Assembly: GCA_033557685.1 (NCBI GenBank)
Contig: JAWQRN010000307.1
Coordinates: 1-31,708, forward strand
Source: Sperchopsis tessellata
Lineage: Eukaryota > Arthropoda > Insecta > Coleoptera > Hydrophilidae
DNA length: 31,708 nucleotides
Direction of reading: 5' to 3'
This document shows positions 12,810-21,759 of this stretch, piece by piece; positions within the stretch are counted from its first letter, which is position 1; each line of letters opens with the position of its first letter. A program made the position numbers and the translations under genes. Under the pieces are notes generated by a model that did not search any database, was not told the DNA's origin, and was given only the letters and a program-made list of their open reading frames with translations.

Positions 12810-13025
12810 CGAAAAGGCTTTCAAAAAGACGAGGCACTGAATAATGCCCTCCATTGTATCTCCCGTCAGGCAAAATGTCCCCGTCAGGTGCCGACCTCTA
12901 CGTCCGACAGCAGCAGTGGTTGCCAAACTAGCGTGGACAAGAGCCCTGCGTGGGAGTGAACTACCGCCTGCCAAAGCTGCAGGCAAAGGCTTAGCAGCAC
13001 TCATCAACCGCTCCAAAGAGTCCAT
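12810..13025 (-). CDS. Candidate first coding exon of a host gene (GC-rich, ends at GTAAGT donor)
   Basis: About 200 bp here are far richer in G+C and CpG than the surrounding AT-rich DNA. On minus, an ATG at 13025 (purine at -3, G at +4, the first ATG after an in-frame TGA) opens a frame of 72 codons. The frame runs into TTTTCG|GTAAGTTATATG, a near-ideal 5' splice donor whose intron starts at 12809. The peptide starts MDSLERLMSAAKPLPAALAG and continues Ala/Arg-rich to GDTMEGIIQCLVFLKAFS just before the donor. A second in-frame ATG at 12854 sits in a better Kozak context (ACAATGG), so the upstream part may be 5' UTR and only the last 15 or so codons coding. Downstream exons would lie below 12800 on minus; none was recognised in this window. 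It could also be a CpG-island promoter or noncoding first exon. Product unknown. Confidence 0.4.
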
Positions 13026-13559
13026 AGCAATGCGATTAGGAATCCATGTCTTGGGGTTGATATTTCAATCCAATTTATTCCGATGAGATGCACTTATCCG
13101 TTAATATATTCAAAATTTAATAGGTTCGTAAGCACTTTTTATTACTGGATATGAGTCTCGGTACACATCTTTGGGTAACCTAACACATCACAGATTATGA
13201 AGAAATTTCACATTCGTTTTATCATCTTTAGACACTTAAAGCACAGGTTAAGATTTATCTTTCTGAACTAGAAGTACCGTTTCCACTATTTAAGATTGGA
13301 ACATTTTATTTTATTTTTATTGGAAAAGATAAAATATATTCAATTTCTGAAGGAATTCTAATAATATTGTTATACAAGTAGCACCTCTTAAACTATTTTT
13401 TTTTTAATATAAATAGACAATCATAAGTTTGTGTAGAGCTTTTTAGTTTAAAATTTAATTTGAAAGAACCTACAGACAGACTTCTTCAAAAGGGATTGTG
13501 TTTGAAATAGAAAGTTTGCATAATTTCTTTAATAGTATTTCGCACACTAAGGTGGAAAT

Positions 13560-13760
13560 ACTAACCGTGGAAGTCTATTATATTTAATCATTTAAGATGT
13601 CCAACTAAATAACTGAGCGCCCGTTGTTAATTATTCTTTAGAGTTCTCTCAACTGATGCAACTGTAACCGTACTGGTTAAACATAGTATCATTGCCGTAT
13701 AAAACCCATTATACGACGATAATAACAAATAATATTTTATCGTAATTATATATAAAAAAT
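13560..13760 (-). pseudogene. hAT-family transposase C-terminal scrap
   Basis: The minus strand near 13640-13700 encodes ILCLTSTVTVASVERTLKNN. This closely matches the hAT dimerisation-domain signature (LTIPVTVASAERSFSKLK), which lies near the C-terminus of hAT transposases. A following frame gives QRALSYLVGHLK--NIIDF, resembling the QERLSNLALLSIE---DF sequence that comes next in the family. The frames do not join without shifts, and the rest of the transposase (BED finger, catalytic DDE core) is not seen. It is a short dead fragment. The identification rests on about 40 residues and should be treated as probable only. Confidence 0.5.
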
Positions 13761-14312
13761 CTAATATTAAATTATACGAGTGTCCTGGCTGCGTTGGTGG
13801 CAAGAGACGTTTTCTTCTGGAATTTATATCAACTAGGGACAATGGTAAATCAGCAGGACCACATAACTATATGGAAAAAAACCTATTTCTGGTGAATTCT
13901 AGAATGCTTCATAAAATTAATTTTAATATTATAGAAGACTTACGGCACATAAACTCGAATAGAAGTTAGAGTGAATTTGTTCACGAAATGTTCGACTAAA
14001 TTAAAATAACTTAATTAGAACAGATAATGATGTTAAAATTATTTCACACAAAGTAGGGAATATTCTGAGATTTTGTAATTTAAATGTGTTGCAGATACTG
14101 TTTATTTACAATGCCTTGGAAACCATTCGTATTAGATAAAACCCATCAAATTAAGTTATGTTTGTAAAAAATCAGTCTTACATACTAATCTAAAACTATA
14201 TTCGTTTCTAATGAAAACTGAATTAAGGTGAATTTTAGTATAAAGAAAAAAATCATTAAAGTATTTTTCATAAATTTTCTAACATGCGCCAAAACCGATT
14301 TCAAATCGAGAA

Positions 14313-14690
14313 AAGCAATTAGAAAGTCCGTTCAGTTACATCACAATCATTAAGTATTCATACAACATGCATTTCCAATTTTATGTACTGGCCGCTTCGC
14401 TCAAATAAGCTTTTGCTCATACACGTCCTCGCTGACTGGCAGCTTATTTTAGTGAAACAAAACCCCTATGGGGGTCGCTTTTATTCCAACAAGAAAATAT
14501 CTGACTGACTACGTTTTATATAAAACAGCAGAAAACTTCCAACGTTACAAGGATTATATATGTTGAGAAATGGAAGTTTGTCACACCAGAACTGCTTTAT
14601 TTTTTCTTTACTTATTTTTTCGCCGACTAAGATCGTGATTATTCTTCACTCTGTACTTGGGGTTACTTGAATCTAATTGCAATTTTAACA
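14313..14690 (+). repeat. Unidentified interspersed repeat, copy 1
   Basis: This segment aligns in the same orientation with 15148-15450. Shared landmarks in order are AGTCC, TGCATTT, CAAATAAGCTT, TTTTAG-GAAACAA, TTTTA-TTCC, CAGAAAAC/CAGAAAG after a TATATAAAAC box, CAAGGAT-TATAT, AAGATCGT, and AAT-T-ATTGC. Identity is roughly two thirds by eye. The shared TATATAAAAC could be a promoter element of the parent repeat. No coding potential was found. The family was not recognised. Confidence 0.6.
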
Positions 14691-15147
14691 AAGATTTTTA
14701 AAGGTGTTACCAATTTTAATAGGACAGTGTGGATACTGATATCGATAAAATGTATCTAAAACTTTAAGACAAGATCTTTTTTATAACTAAGTTATACCAT
14801 ATTTGGGAGGGGATTTTGTATTTGTAATACTGACTCTCTTACACATGTAAAATTATATGCTAATATTAGTTATTTTTGTATGGTTGAAATAATTAAGTTT
14901 TTAATTATTCGTTCATATTGCTTAAGTAACAATATTTGTTAGTATTTCTCAAATATGAAAACAAACATTAAATTAAGTAGTTACGCACACTGTTTTGCTA
15001 TATTAAAAAACACTGTATACATATGTTTTGGACAAACTAAATTTTGGAATTATTAGCTAAACTTTCCAGTTAATACAACAACAATAAGGGAGATTACAAC
15101 ATGGTTTTAATATACATTAATATTATATAAGATTTTCTAAGCTTCGC

Positions 15148-15450
15148 TAAAAACAAAAAGTCCCTTTGAGTTGCATTGCATCGTTACTTTTTCTTACATA
15201 ATGCATTTGAAGTTGATTCATCAAAATAAGCTTCTACTCAAATAGATACTAGCTAATTTTAGCGAAACAATTGCCCCTTTGTAGAATGCTCGTTTTAATT
15301 CCGACCAGAAAATACGACTACTGATTACATGCTATATAAAACAACAGAAAGCTTTTCACATTTCAAGGATACTATATGACGAAGATCGTTTTTATTCGTC
15401 ATGTTTTACTCGCGGTAATTTGATTCTGATTGCTCAAGACGTTTCTATTG
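15148..15450 (+). repeat. Unidentified interspersed repeat, copy 2
   Basis: This is the second copy of the repeat at 14313-14690, with starts about 830 bp apart and the same orientation. It contains CAAAATAAGCTTCTACTCAA, AGCGAAACAATTGCCCC, CTATATAAAACAACAG and GACGAAGATCG. The pair could be two independent insertions, a local duplication, or the long terminal repeats of a small non-autonomous element enclosing 14690-15148. The diverged state argues against a recent LTR pair. It lies just beyond the 3' end of the PLE at 15.9-17.4 kb. Confidence 0.6.
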
Positions 15451-15859
15451 CAAACGATTAGGATCCGAAGCTATCTAATCGTATATTTTATTGCTGTATA
15501 TTATTTTGTGTTATTTCTTTATTACACGCAAAATTAAAACTTCATTACCTATTTCAAGGCACATTAATAACGTATAATATACTACATTAATAAATGGCTG
15601 CAAATATTAGGCATATAATATACTCACTACCAGGTCTGTAAATATGAAACCAGAATTTGCTCATAGATGGCTGTAGTTGTCAATGTAGTGATTGTCAAAT
15701 CGCGTCATTGACGCCTTTTTTTTGGGTTTACATTTGTCAAAAACTTTTAACTCACAACATGTTTTGTTTTTTGATGTTTTGTTTGTGATTTAAAAAAATC
15801 AGTTATGTGTACTCATTTGATGTTTTTGTGTATCGTATTTGTAATTAAAAGCATTTAAA

Positions 15860-17432
15860 TTACTTAAAATATGCAACATTTCACTTATTAATCATTTATT
15901 TTTATTGTTTTCTTTGTCTAAAACTTGTATGGTCTACTGTTTTTAAATGTATAAATATGTTGTGCTAGTGCTGCGCTATTTGGTTTTATGCGATTATCTG
16001 ATTTATGACCATTCTCATTTTTAGTTTTATGTTCGTTTCACCAATATAAACTTTTAAGCAAATAGATCACGTTAATTTATATAAGATATCATTTTGATAT
16101 TTGGTTTTGTTGATGCGTCCCGGAAAAATATTATCCAAATATTTTTAAGTTTTGTTATATCTGCGTTTGTTTTTTATTATTAGCGTGTCTAAGCAAGAAA
16201 TTCTAGTTTGTTTTTCTATGTCTGCAGTAAATTTTATCATTTTTGTATGTTAAAATAATGTCATCTACGAATCGAAAGTAAGTCAGATTTGTATGTCAGT
16301 TCTTTAAACATTTGTCTTCTAATGGGGCTATGATTATGTTAGCCACTACGCATGATATAGAATTTTTTGATGAAAGTAAGTACAATTTAGGAATAATTTT
16401 GTAGTTTTTAAAGCCATGAAATGAAATGTCTGTGAATTGTTTTATGTCGTTCCATTTGTTTATTATGTTAAGAGGAACATTCGTGTATATAGATTTTACG
16501 TCTAGTTTTTTTTATTTATTATGTTATTAAATATTTTGGAAACAAATTTTAAAAGTTTGTATGTTTGTGAGTATTTTGCACTATTGGACGGAAAGGAATA
16601 TTTTGCTTGTGAAATTTAGGTAAAATTTTTTTTTTAGTTATAAGCTTAGCTTTAGTGTCTTTACTTATTTTTAAATTGTTATATATTTTAACGATATAAT
16701 TATTGGTTTATTTTTCTACTGTTTTTATAAGTTCTTTATTTAAATGTTTGTAGGTAGTCATCTCGTTTAATGTTTCTTCTGTCAATTAATACTATGCAAT
16801 TACCTAGAAATGTCTTTTTTTTATTTTCAAATATTAAGATGAAATGTATTTATAATTTTATCTTCGTTAAGTTTTTTATAATGGATAAGGAATGTAAGAT
16901 TTTTGGAAGTTACTTCACGGGGAGTTTCGGCTTGTTTTTTTGGGAAAGTGATGTGTTATTATTTCTTTTCAATTTCAATGGTTGCAAATATGTCTTGGTT
17001 TCTTGTCCATGACTGATACATTGCAGGTAGGTCCTAAACTTAGTCCGTATTTTAAATTATTTGGTAGGATACTTGATGTGAAATTTAATAACCATTTGTC
17101 ATTACAATTTAATTTTGGATGTTGCCTATTTTTTAGTAATTCTATTTTCTTTAAATTCATTTGTTTAGGGTGTTTAAACTCTGTGTTATATGTGTTATTT
17201 GAAATGCTATTAATATGTAAACATTTCGTCTGTTTAATATTCTTTGAATATATGACGAATTTTTATGGATTTGGTTATTTAATATTGAAATTTGTACAAA
17301 CGTATTTGAAACACCTAGATTAAGTGTAAGTAGAAGTTTTCTAAAACATCTAATGTTTGGTTTTCTAAAGATTAAACTACCAAACTGGTAAAATCTGCTA
17401 CACCCAACTAGAATTGGGATATTAAAGTGCAT
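15860..17432 (-). pseudogene. Penelope-like element with RT and GIY-YIG endonuclease remnants
   Basis: On minus, motifs appear in the order expected for a PLE protein. 17157-17432 is an open 91-codon N-terminal region without a named motif. Near 17080-17130 a W-LNFTSS-LP block occurs, followed by L-LG, as in the WVNLS---IP----LSLG region. At 16577-16621 'PKFHKQNIPFRPIV' matches PKIHKPNIPLRPIV. At 16472-16510 'LDVKSIYTNVPL' is the first catalytic-aspartate block. At 16249-16278 'FRFVDDIILT' is the second, with both aspartates kept. FLDT-like and HQ-N sequences follow. At 16035-16051 'VYIGET' followed by K-R matches the GIY-YIG endonuclease motif, and a histidine-rich tail runs to about 15870. 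Frameshifts and stops are scattered throughout. Its RT differs from the PLE at 7.2-8.0 kb (FVDDIILT against YVDGTYFI), so the two belong to different lineages. Plus-strand frames here, including 16982-17323, are antisense shadows. Confidence 0.82.
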
Positions 17433-17670
17433 GTGGTCTCAGTCACCTGCAATATAACGACCACTGTTTACGGCCCATCCAGAAATACAGCTATTGTGGT
17501 GATTTTCCATAATCACAAAACACGACCCTTCGACCGGGGTTTGCAATTGTAACTATTAGCTTCACAGCCCAACAATTAGTTCTAGAACTACAGATATGGC
17601 TAAAAATAGGATGACAGGCCCTTTATAAACAAACTCACACATTAAATTTTACAGTCTAGGATATGAGATT

Positions 17671-17760
17671 AAGTATGTGTTATATACTAAACATTGAGAA
17701 CTACTTAGTTATATAAAGTATGTGTTACATTCCACAAAGTGAGAACTACTTAGTTATATA
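17671..17760. repeat. 45-bp tandem duplication, two units
   Basis: Unit 1 is 17671-17715 and unit 2 is 17716-17760. Both begin AAGTATGTGTTA and end GAGAACTACTTAGTTATATA. They differ at about six positions, all in the middle, so they are roughly 87% identical. The duplication lies about 240 bp upstream (in its own orientation) of the PLE open region and may be part of that element's 5' end, or independent. Confidence 0.9.
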
Positions 17761-17764
17761 CAAT

Positions 17765-18925
17765 GAAGTCTAGGAAAATTCTGCAGTTTTCCATTATGTA
17801 TAAAATTCAATTTCTAGCGGAGAAGCTAGCTATACCAATTCAATATTAGCATATGGTAATTATTTTAGCAGGGGTGAAGTGGGTTGTTTCCCTCGCAGGG
17901 GGAATATGGGACAACGAATAATTACATGTATAAAAAGATATTATCATCATTTGAATTGGGGAGAATATTCGGCATGTATTGTTTCAACGTTTCACACCAT
18001 GCGCGCTTTGTTCACGCTGGCTAATAAGTTTTTACATTTGAATTTATGGCTTTTGTTGGAGGGGTTTGCAAAGTTAATCTTTGAGAGCTCAAAATTTAAA
18101 ATAGATCCTTTTCTTATTTACTTTATTTAGATTTGTTATAAATTGTCTCAAAATAAGAAGACAGCATAAAGATACAACAAATATGAAAACTGAGAGAAAA
18201 GGGAACAAGGGGGTTTAAAAATATGTAAGATGAATAATTGTAGATAATCTAATAAAAATATCAGCTCAAATATTGTTACATTTGAACGAACTTGCTATTT
18301 ACATTTTTTTATTCTCAAGACAAAACTAGCCTAAAAGCAGGCATATAGTATACATACATATTTTCGTTTGCTCACAACGAATAGTGTATATATTCACATT
18401 CGAATCACTCCATTATTTCTTAAGATTGCTAGTTTTATGTATATATTCATGCTTTCCTTACGCGCCAGAATCCAGGATTATAAAACTGAGATAAGCTAGA
18501 ATTAGATAATCTATATCCCTGACTGATATAACTACCTTCTAGTTGATCAGCGAGATATCACTGTTTCTATTGGGTGGATAGGGCATAGAGATATTAAATA
18601 ATACGTAGCGTTTTTCATAAAAGGCTGTTAAAGTCAAAATTATGTTGTATCAAACTAACATTGGTAAAATGGACCTCCAAAACTAAGTAAACAACCTTTG
18701 AAGTAATACTATGTATTCACATACTGCATGATTATATTTTATTTATTGATTGCTATTGTTCATATGTGTCGTAAGAATTTTACGAGACTTTTAACGTGAT
18801 AAACGGATATGACAACTGTGTCTATACGCTTAGTTAAGCATAATTTAAAGGCGTGATAAATGTAGCCAAAAATATAAAAATACTTAATTACTATATAAGT
18901 TAATAGCTTGTATCAAACTAATATA
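17765..18925. other. AT-rich DNA, no assignable features
   Basis: An 83-codon plus frame at 17879-18130 has no recognisable motif. I saw no repeat or RNA gene. A T-loop-like word (CATTCGAATC near 18398) lacks the rest of a tRNA. Confidence 0.45.
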
Positions 18926-18933
18926 TATTTACC

Positions 18934-19114
18934 TTCAGGTTTTCCGGGAGATAGCCGTGTGTTGGCACCTGCATCCAGTTATTTTCAGAATTGCATGGCA
19001 ATATACAATTAGCACTTTTTAGAACTACATGTCTTGATAATGTCCCCTGCAACTGTGGATGAAACGTCGGCAAAAATAAAAACCAACACACTGTTATCTC
19101 CCAGAAAACCTGAA
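18934..19114. mobile_element. Short inverted-repeat element (foldback or PLE-terminus type)
   Basis: The left arm 18934-18965 (TTCAGGTTTTCCGGGAGATA, then GCCGTGTGTTGG) is the reverse complement of the right arm 19083-19114 (CCAACACACTGTTATCTCCC, then AGAAAACCTGAA) at 28 of 32 positions. The arms enclose about 117 bp with no coding potential. Just before the right arm is GATGAAACGTCGGCAAAAAT, and TGATAATG lies 18 bp further upstream. This TGATRA---GAAACGTC arrangement occurs in many arthropod repeats and echoes the hammerhead core reported in PLE termini. Stem II pairing here is poor. The element could be a MITE, a SINE-like unit or a detached PLE terminal repeat. Confidence 0.65.
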
Positions 19115-19129
19115 GATATTTACAGTGGC

Positions 19130-20525
19130 CGTGGAAGTCTACGTACTGAATTAATATTTATTTAAATACATTTCCGACAGTATAATAAAACTTACGGTCA
19201 AGACAGTTAACATTGGAAAAAATGTAAGAATCTTGAATTATGTATACTCCGTATTTATTCAACATTTTTATCATTATCCAGCTCAAAGTAATAAAAGTGT
19301 ACGATGTCAGGGCTAATATATTAACTGAGGAGAAAAAAGTTTGTTTACGAAACAACAGCTTAAAAGGATTTAAACATCTAAGAAAATATCAAAGTTAGGA
19401 TCACTGACACTGATGTAAGGACGGCGGTCATCGTGGATACGGTGGCAACATTGTTCGGCTGACGAAGATGAAAGACCCTTCGGGAAAGACGGTTAAAAAG
19501 AGATTAATGGACATCCTCTGTTAGAACATAAACGGGGAAATAATATTTTGCATTATTGGTTATAGCATTATACCCAGTATAAATTGGAGAAATTGAATAT
19601 CAAACGCATTAATTATAGTTCAAAACCAGAAAATAATGAGTAGAATAAAGTAATAATGTAGCAATAGATAGAAACATAATAAGTGTTAAAATAAATGAAG
19701 TATTTTCGTCGTCAACATATATACGTACATTAGTTGATGACGTTAATTAATAGACAATCTAATCTAAACATTCTAATAATTATAATATAAGCTACAGAGA
19801 CCTTCCGGTATCTGATACATGAGACATTTGTATTATCTTCAGTCAATAGAGGTAATGTACTAATTGAACGATGACACATCGAGATGGCTCTTATATAGCT
19901 ACTAATGGAATGGTTGAACATTCCGATGATTGAATAGCCTCACTCAATTTCACACTAAAATACGGATAATACACTTCCAGAACCTTATTCATAGAAAGGT
20001 TTTGATGCTGACCCTCTCAAGAAATGATATTGAAAGTCTAGTTGCTAACAGTAACACATATTTTAATATTTATTTTCTCTTGGATCTTCTATAAAATCAC
20101 GCACCTTATTGAGCATAGCAAAACATGTATATAGCGTTATATAAAATAGAATTTTTTCTAAAGAAACGGTTCACTATGTTACCAAACTTATTCTAATTTA
20201 TTTTGAATGTTGAGTAGTTAAGTAGCATAGTAATAAGAAATAAATATCTCTTTTAGATTAGAACTAGTACAATGGTGTGGCCAACATATCGAATGCTGTA
20301 TGAATTTTTAATTTTTTTTTTTACAAACATAAATGTATTATTTTATAGGGTTGTATTTTTTGTATAACTGACGATAGTGAAGAAAAAATTTAATATATCC
20401 TACAAAATTAATAGAAAATAACATTACAGTGTTTTTAAATTATCAATGACAAAACTATTATTTTGAACTTGGATTATGTGTGTAGTCCGAGTATATAAAA
20501 AGCGTTAATGTAAAATTGTCTGGAT
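19130..20525. other. AT-rich DNA, no assignable features
   Basis: No family was recognised. A GC-richer patch at 19415-19500 (CGGCGGTCATCGTGGATACG and following) stands out from its surroundings but has no open frame of note and no tRNA fold that I can see. Confidence 0.4.
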
Positions 20526-20529
20526 TTTG

Positions 20530-21480
20530 TTCTAAAAAAATTTGCCAGCTACATTTTAGTAGTATATATCTGCTGATTCAATAGTATGAACGCCAAGTTT
20601 TGATGTCTTTCAAACAGTGTTCTCAATCCAACTCGGAATTTTTTTGTAAAATTATCTAGGCTATGTAACATTAAATATCTAGCTTTCCATAGAGGACAGG
20701 CGATTATGTTCATTATGGGTAGGTAACGGGAATGCAAGACCTGATATACTTCAAGGAGAATGTAGACTTTTTCCAGGATTTTTGAAATGGCAATGGCTAA
20801 GATGCCTGAAATAAAGTTTTCTGAATATGGTACGGTTCGGTTGGTATGTTTAGTACTCGTTCGTCATTATTTTCTACCAGATTATACAGTGGTCGGCCAG
20901 TAATGTTGATGTTATTAACATAGTTACCTATTTTGGTGGCGACAGCAGTGGTTTCTAGTAAGAAAATATTTTAAAGAAGGTAATGATAATATTCGTGCGC
21001 CTGTCTCTTATTAACTAAGATATGGTGGGGGATTCCAACTGCCAAGAGGGATAGTTTCATCTGGCCGTAATTTGCGTAATATAGACTATCAAGAACAGGC
21101 AAATGGGTAGCCGTTGTCACGATTTAGATTAGTTAGATGATTGGCCGAGAATTTGTTTATCATTGAAGAGAATATTGTGGTTTGTAGCAAGTGGAAATTA
21201 TTAATTTTGTATGATCTCCAGTAGTTTGCAGTGGAATTGATTATTTCTAAGATTTCGCTAATATCCATTATAGGGCGGAATATTTTATCGATAGAAGGTA
21301 ACTGTGCTATCTAATCTGCCATATTATTCACGTACGACAAATACGTATTGCATCCAGGCTCTGGCTAGGTAGGGTGAAATTTTTAGAACACTACATGGAT
21401 TTTGTGTAACATAAGATTTATACCTGTTGGACATGAGGGTATTTTTAATCTTGCTAATTTCTTAGATAATTAATCTTTTT
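20530..21480 (-). pseudogene. LINE (Jockey-like) apurinic-type endonuclease remnant
   Basis: On minus from about 21080 downward the order is as follows. 'VGIPHHILVNKR' (about 21020-21050) resembles the GGGTAILVKR region. 'LETTAVATKIGNY' leads into 'NNINITGRPLYNLVENN' near 20890, matching the N-RGR-LY-L---NN segment of the endonuclease after the DFNAKH block. 'VLNIPTEPYHI' (about 20835) matches VL-P--PTHIP. In the next frame a GILAIAISKIL-KVY-LLEVYQ-LHSRYLP run (about 20710-20815) matches P-ILDIAI-KNL--Y--E---EL-SDHLP, but the conserved SDH is replaced by SRY. The frame at 20549-20737 then continues for some 60 residues. Such endonucleases nick target DNA for target-primed reverse transcription. 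The catalytic SDH loss and frameshifts make it dead. The part above about 21080 may derive from an ORF1 or gag region but is unassigned. No RT follows below 20530. Confidence 0.66.
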
Positions 21481-21514
21481 CGCTTAGATTGAAGGTTCAG
21501 ACAAGATACTTAAC

Positions 21515-21751
21515 CGATGATAATTCTTGCCAGTCATCTATTTTCATAGATTAATTAGAGAGTACATCGAAATATATAAACATGCGGACATTCTAAATCC
21601 CTACCCATTGCGTCTTATTGGAAATTTACATTACGCAAGATCTGGTAAGCAGAAAGAATACCCATTGGCTCTAGGTCGGAATATCCTAACTCCTCTCCCA
21701 CCCTTCCCAGCTAGTCTGAGTACCAGACAAAAGGACGATTGTTTAGCATAA
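21515..21751 (+). pseudogene. Possible Penelope-like element C-terminal tail
   Basis: The open plus-strand frame at 21527-21751 (74 codons) begins near 'HRLIREYIEIYKHADILN'. It resembles the R-IREA-EI-KH--N-N segment that follows the GIY-YIG domain in many insect PLE proteins and is usually followed by R-L---W-P-L. The downstream part (LRLIGNLHY--SG, then a proline-rich LTPLPPFPASLS) is compatible with the variable end of that protein. No GIY-YIG or RT sequence is readable upstream on plus, where the minus-strand LINE endonuclease abuts, so it would be a severely 5'-truncated copy or one broken by the LINE. The identification rests on about 18 residues. Confidence 0.42.
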
Positions 21752-21759
21752 AAGTAATT

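Noticed and set aside
12844..13086. 80-codon plus-strand frame across the GC-rich island
   Set aside because: The minus strand has the ATG context and GTAAGT donor. The plus frame is open only because the GC-rich sequence contains few stops.
16982..17323. 113-codon plus-strand open frame
   Set aside because: It is antisense to the PLE protein on minus, where motif order and family matches are clear; its Phe/Leu/Cys-rich composition is a by-product.
18390..18410. tRNA T-loop-like word (CATTCGAATC)
   Set aside because: No matching acceptor stem, D-arm or anticodon arm at the right spacing.
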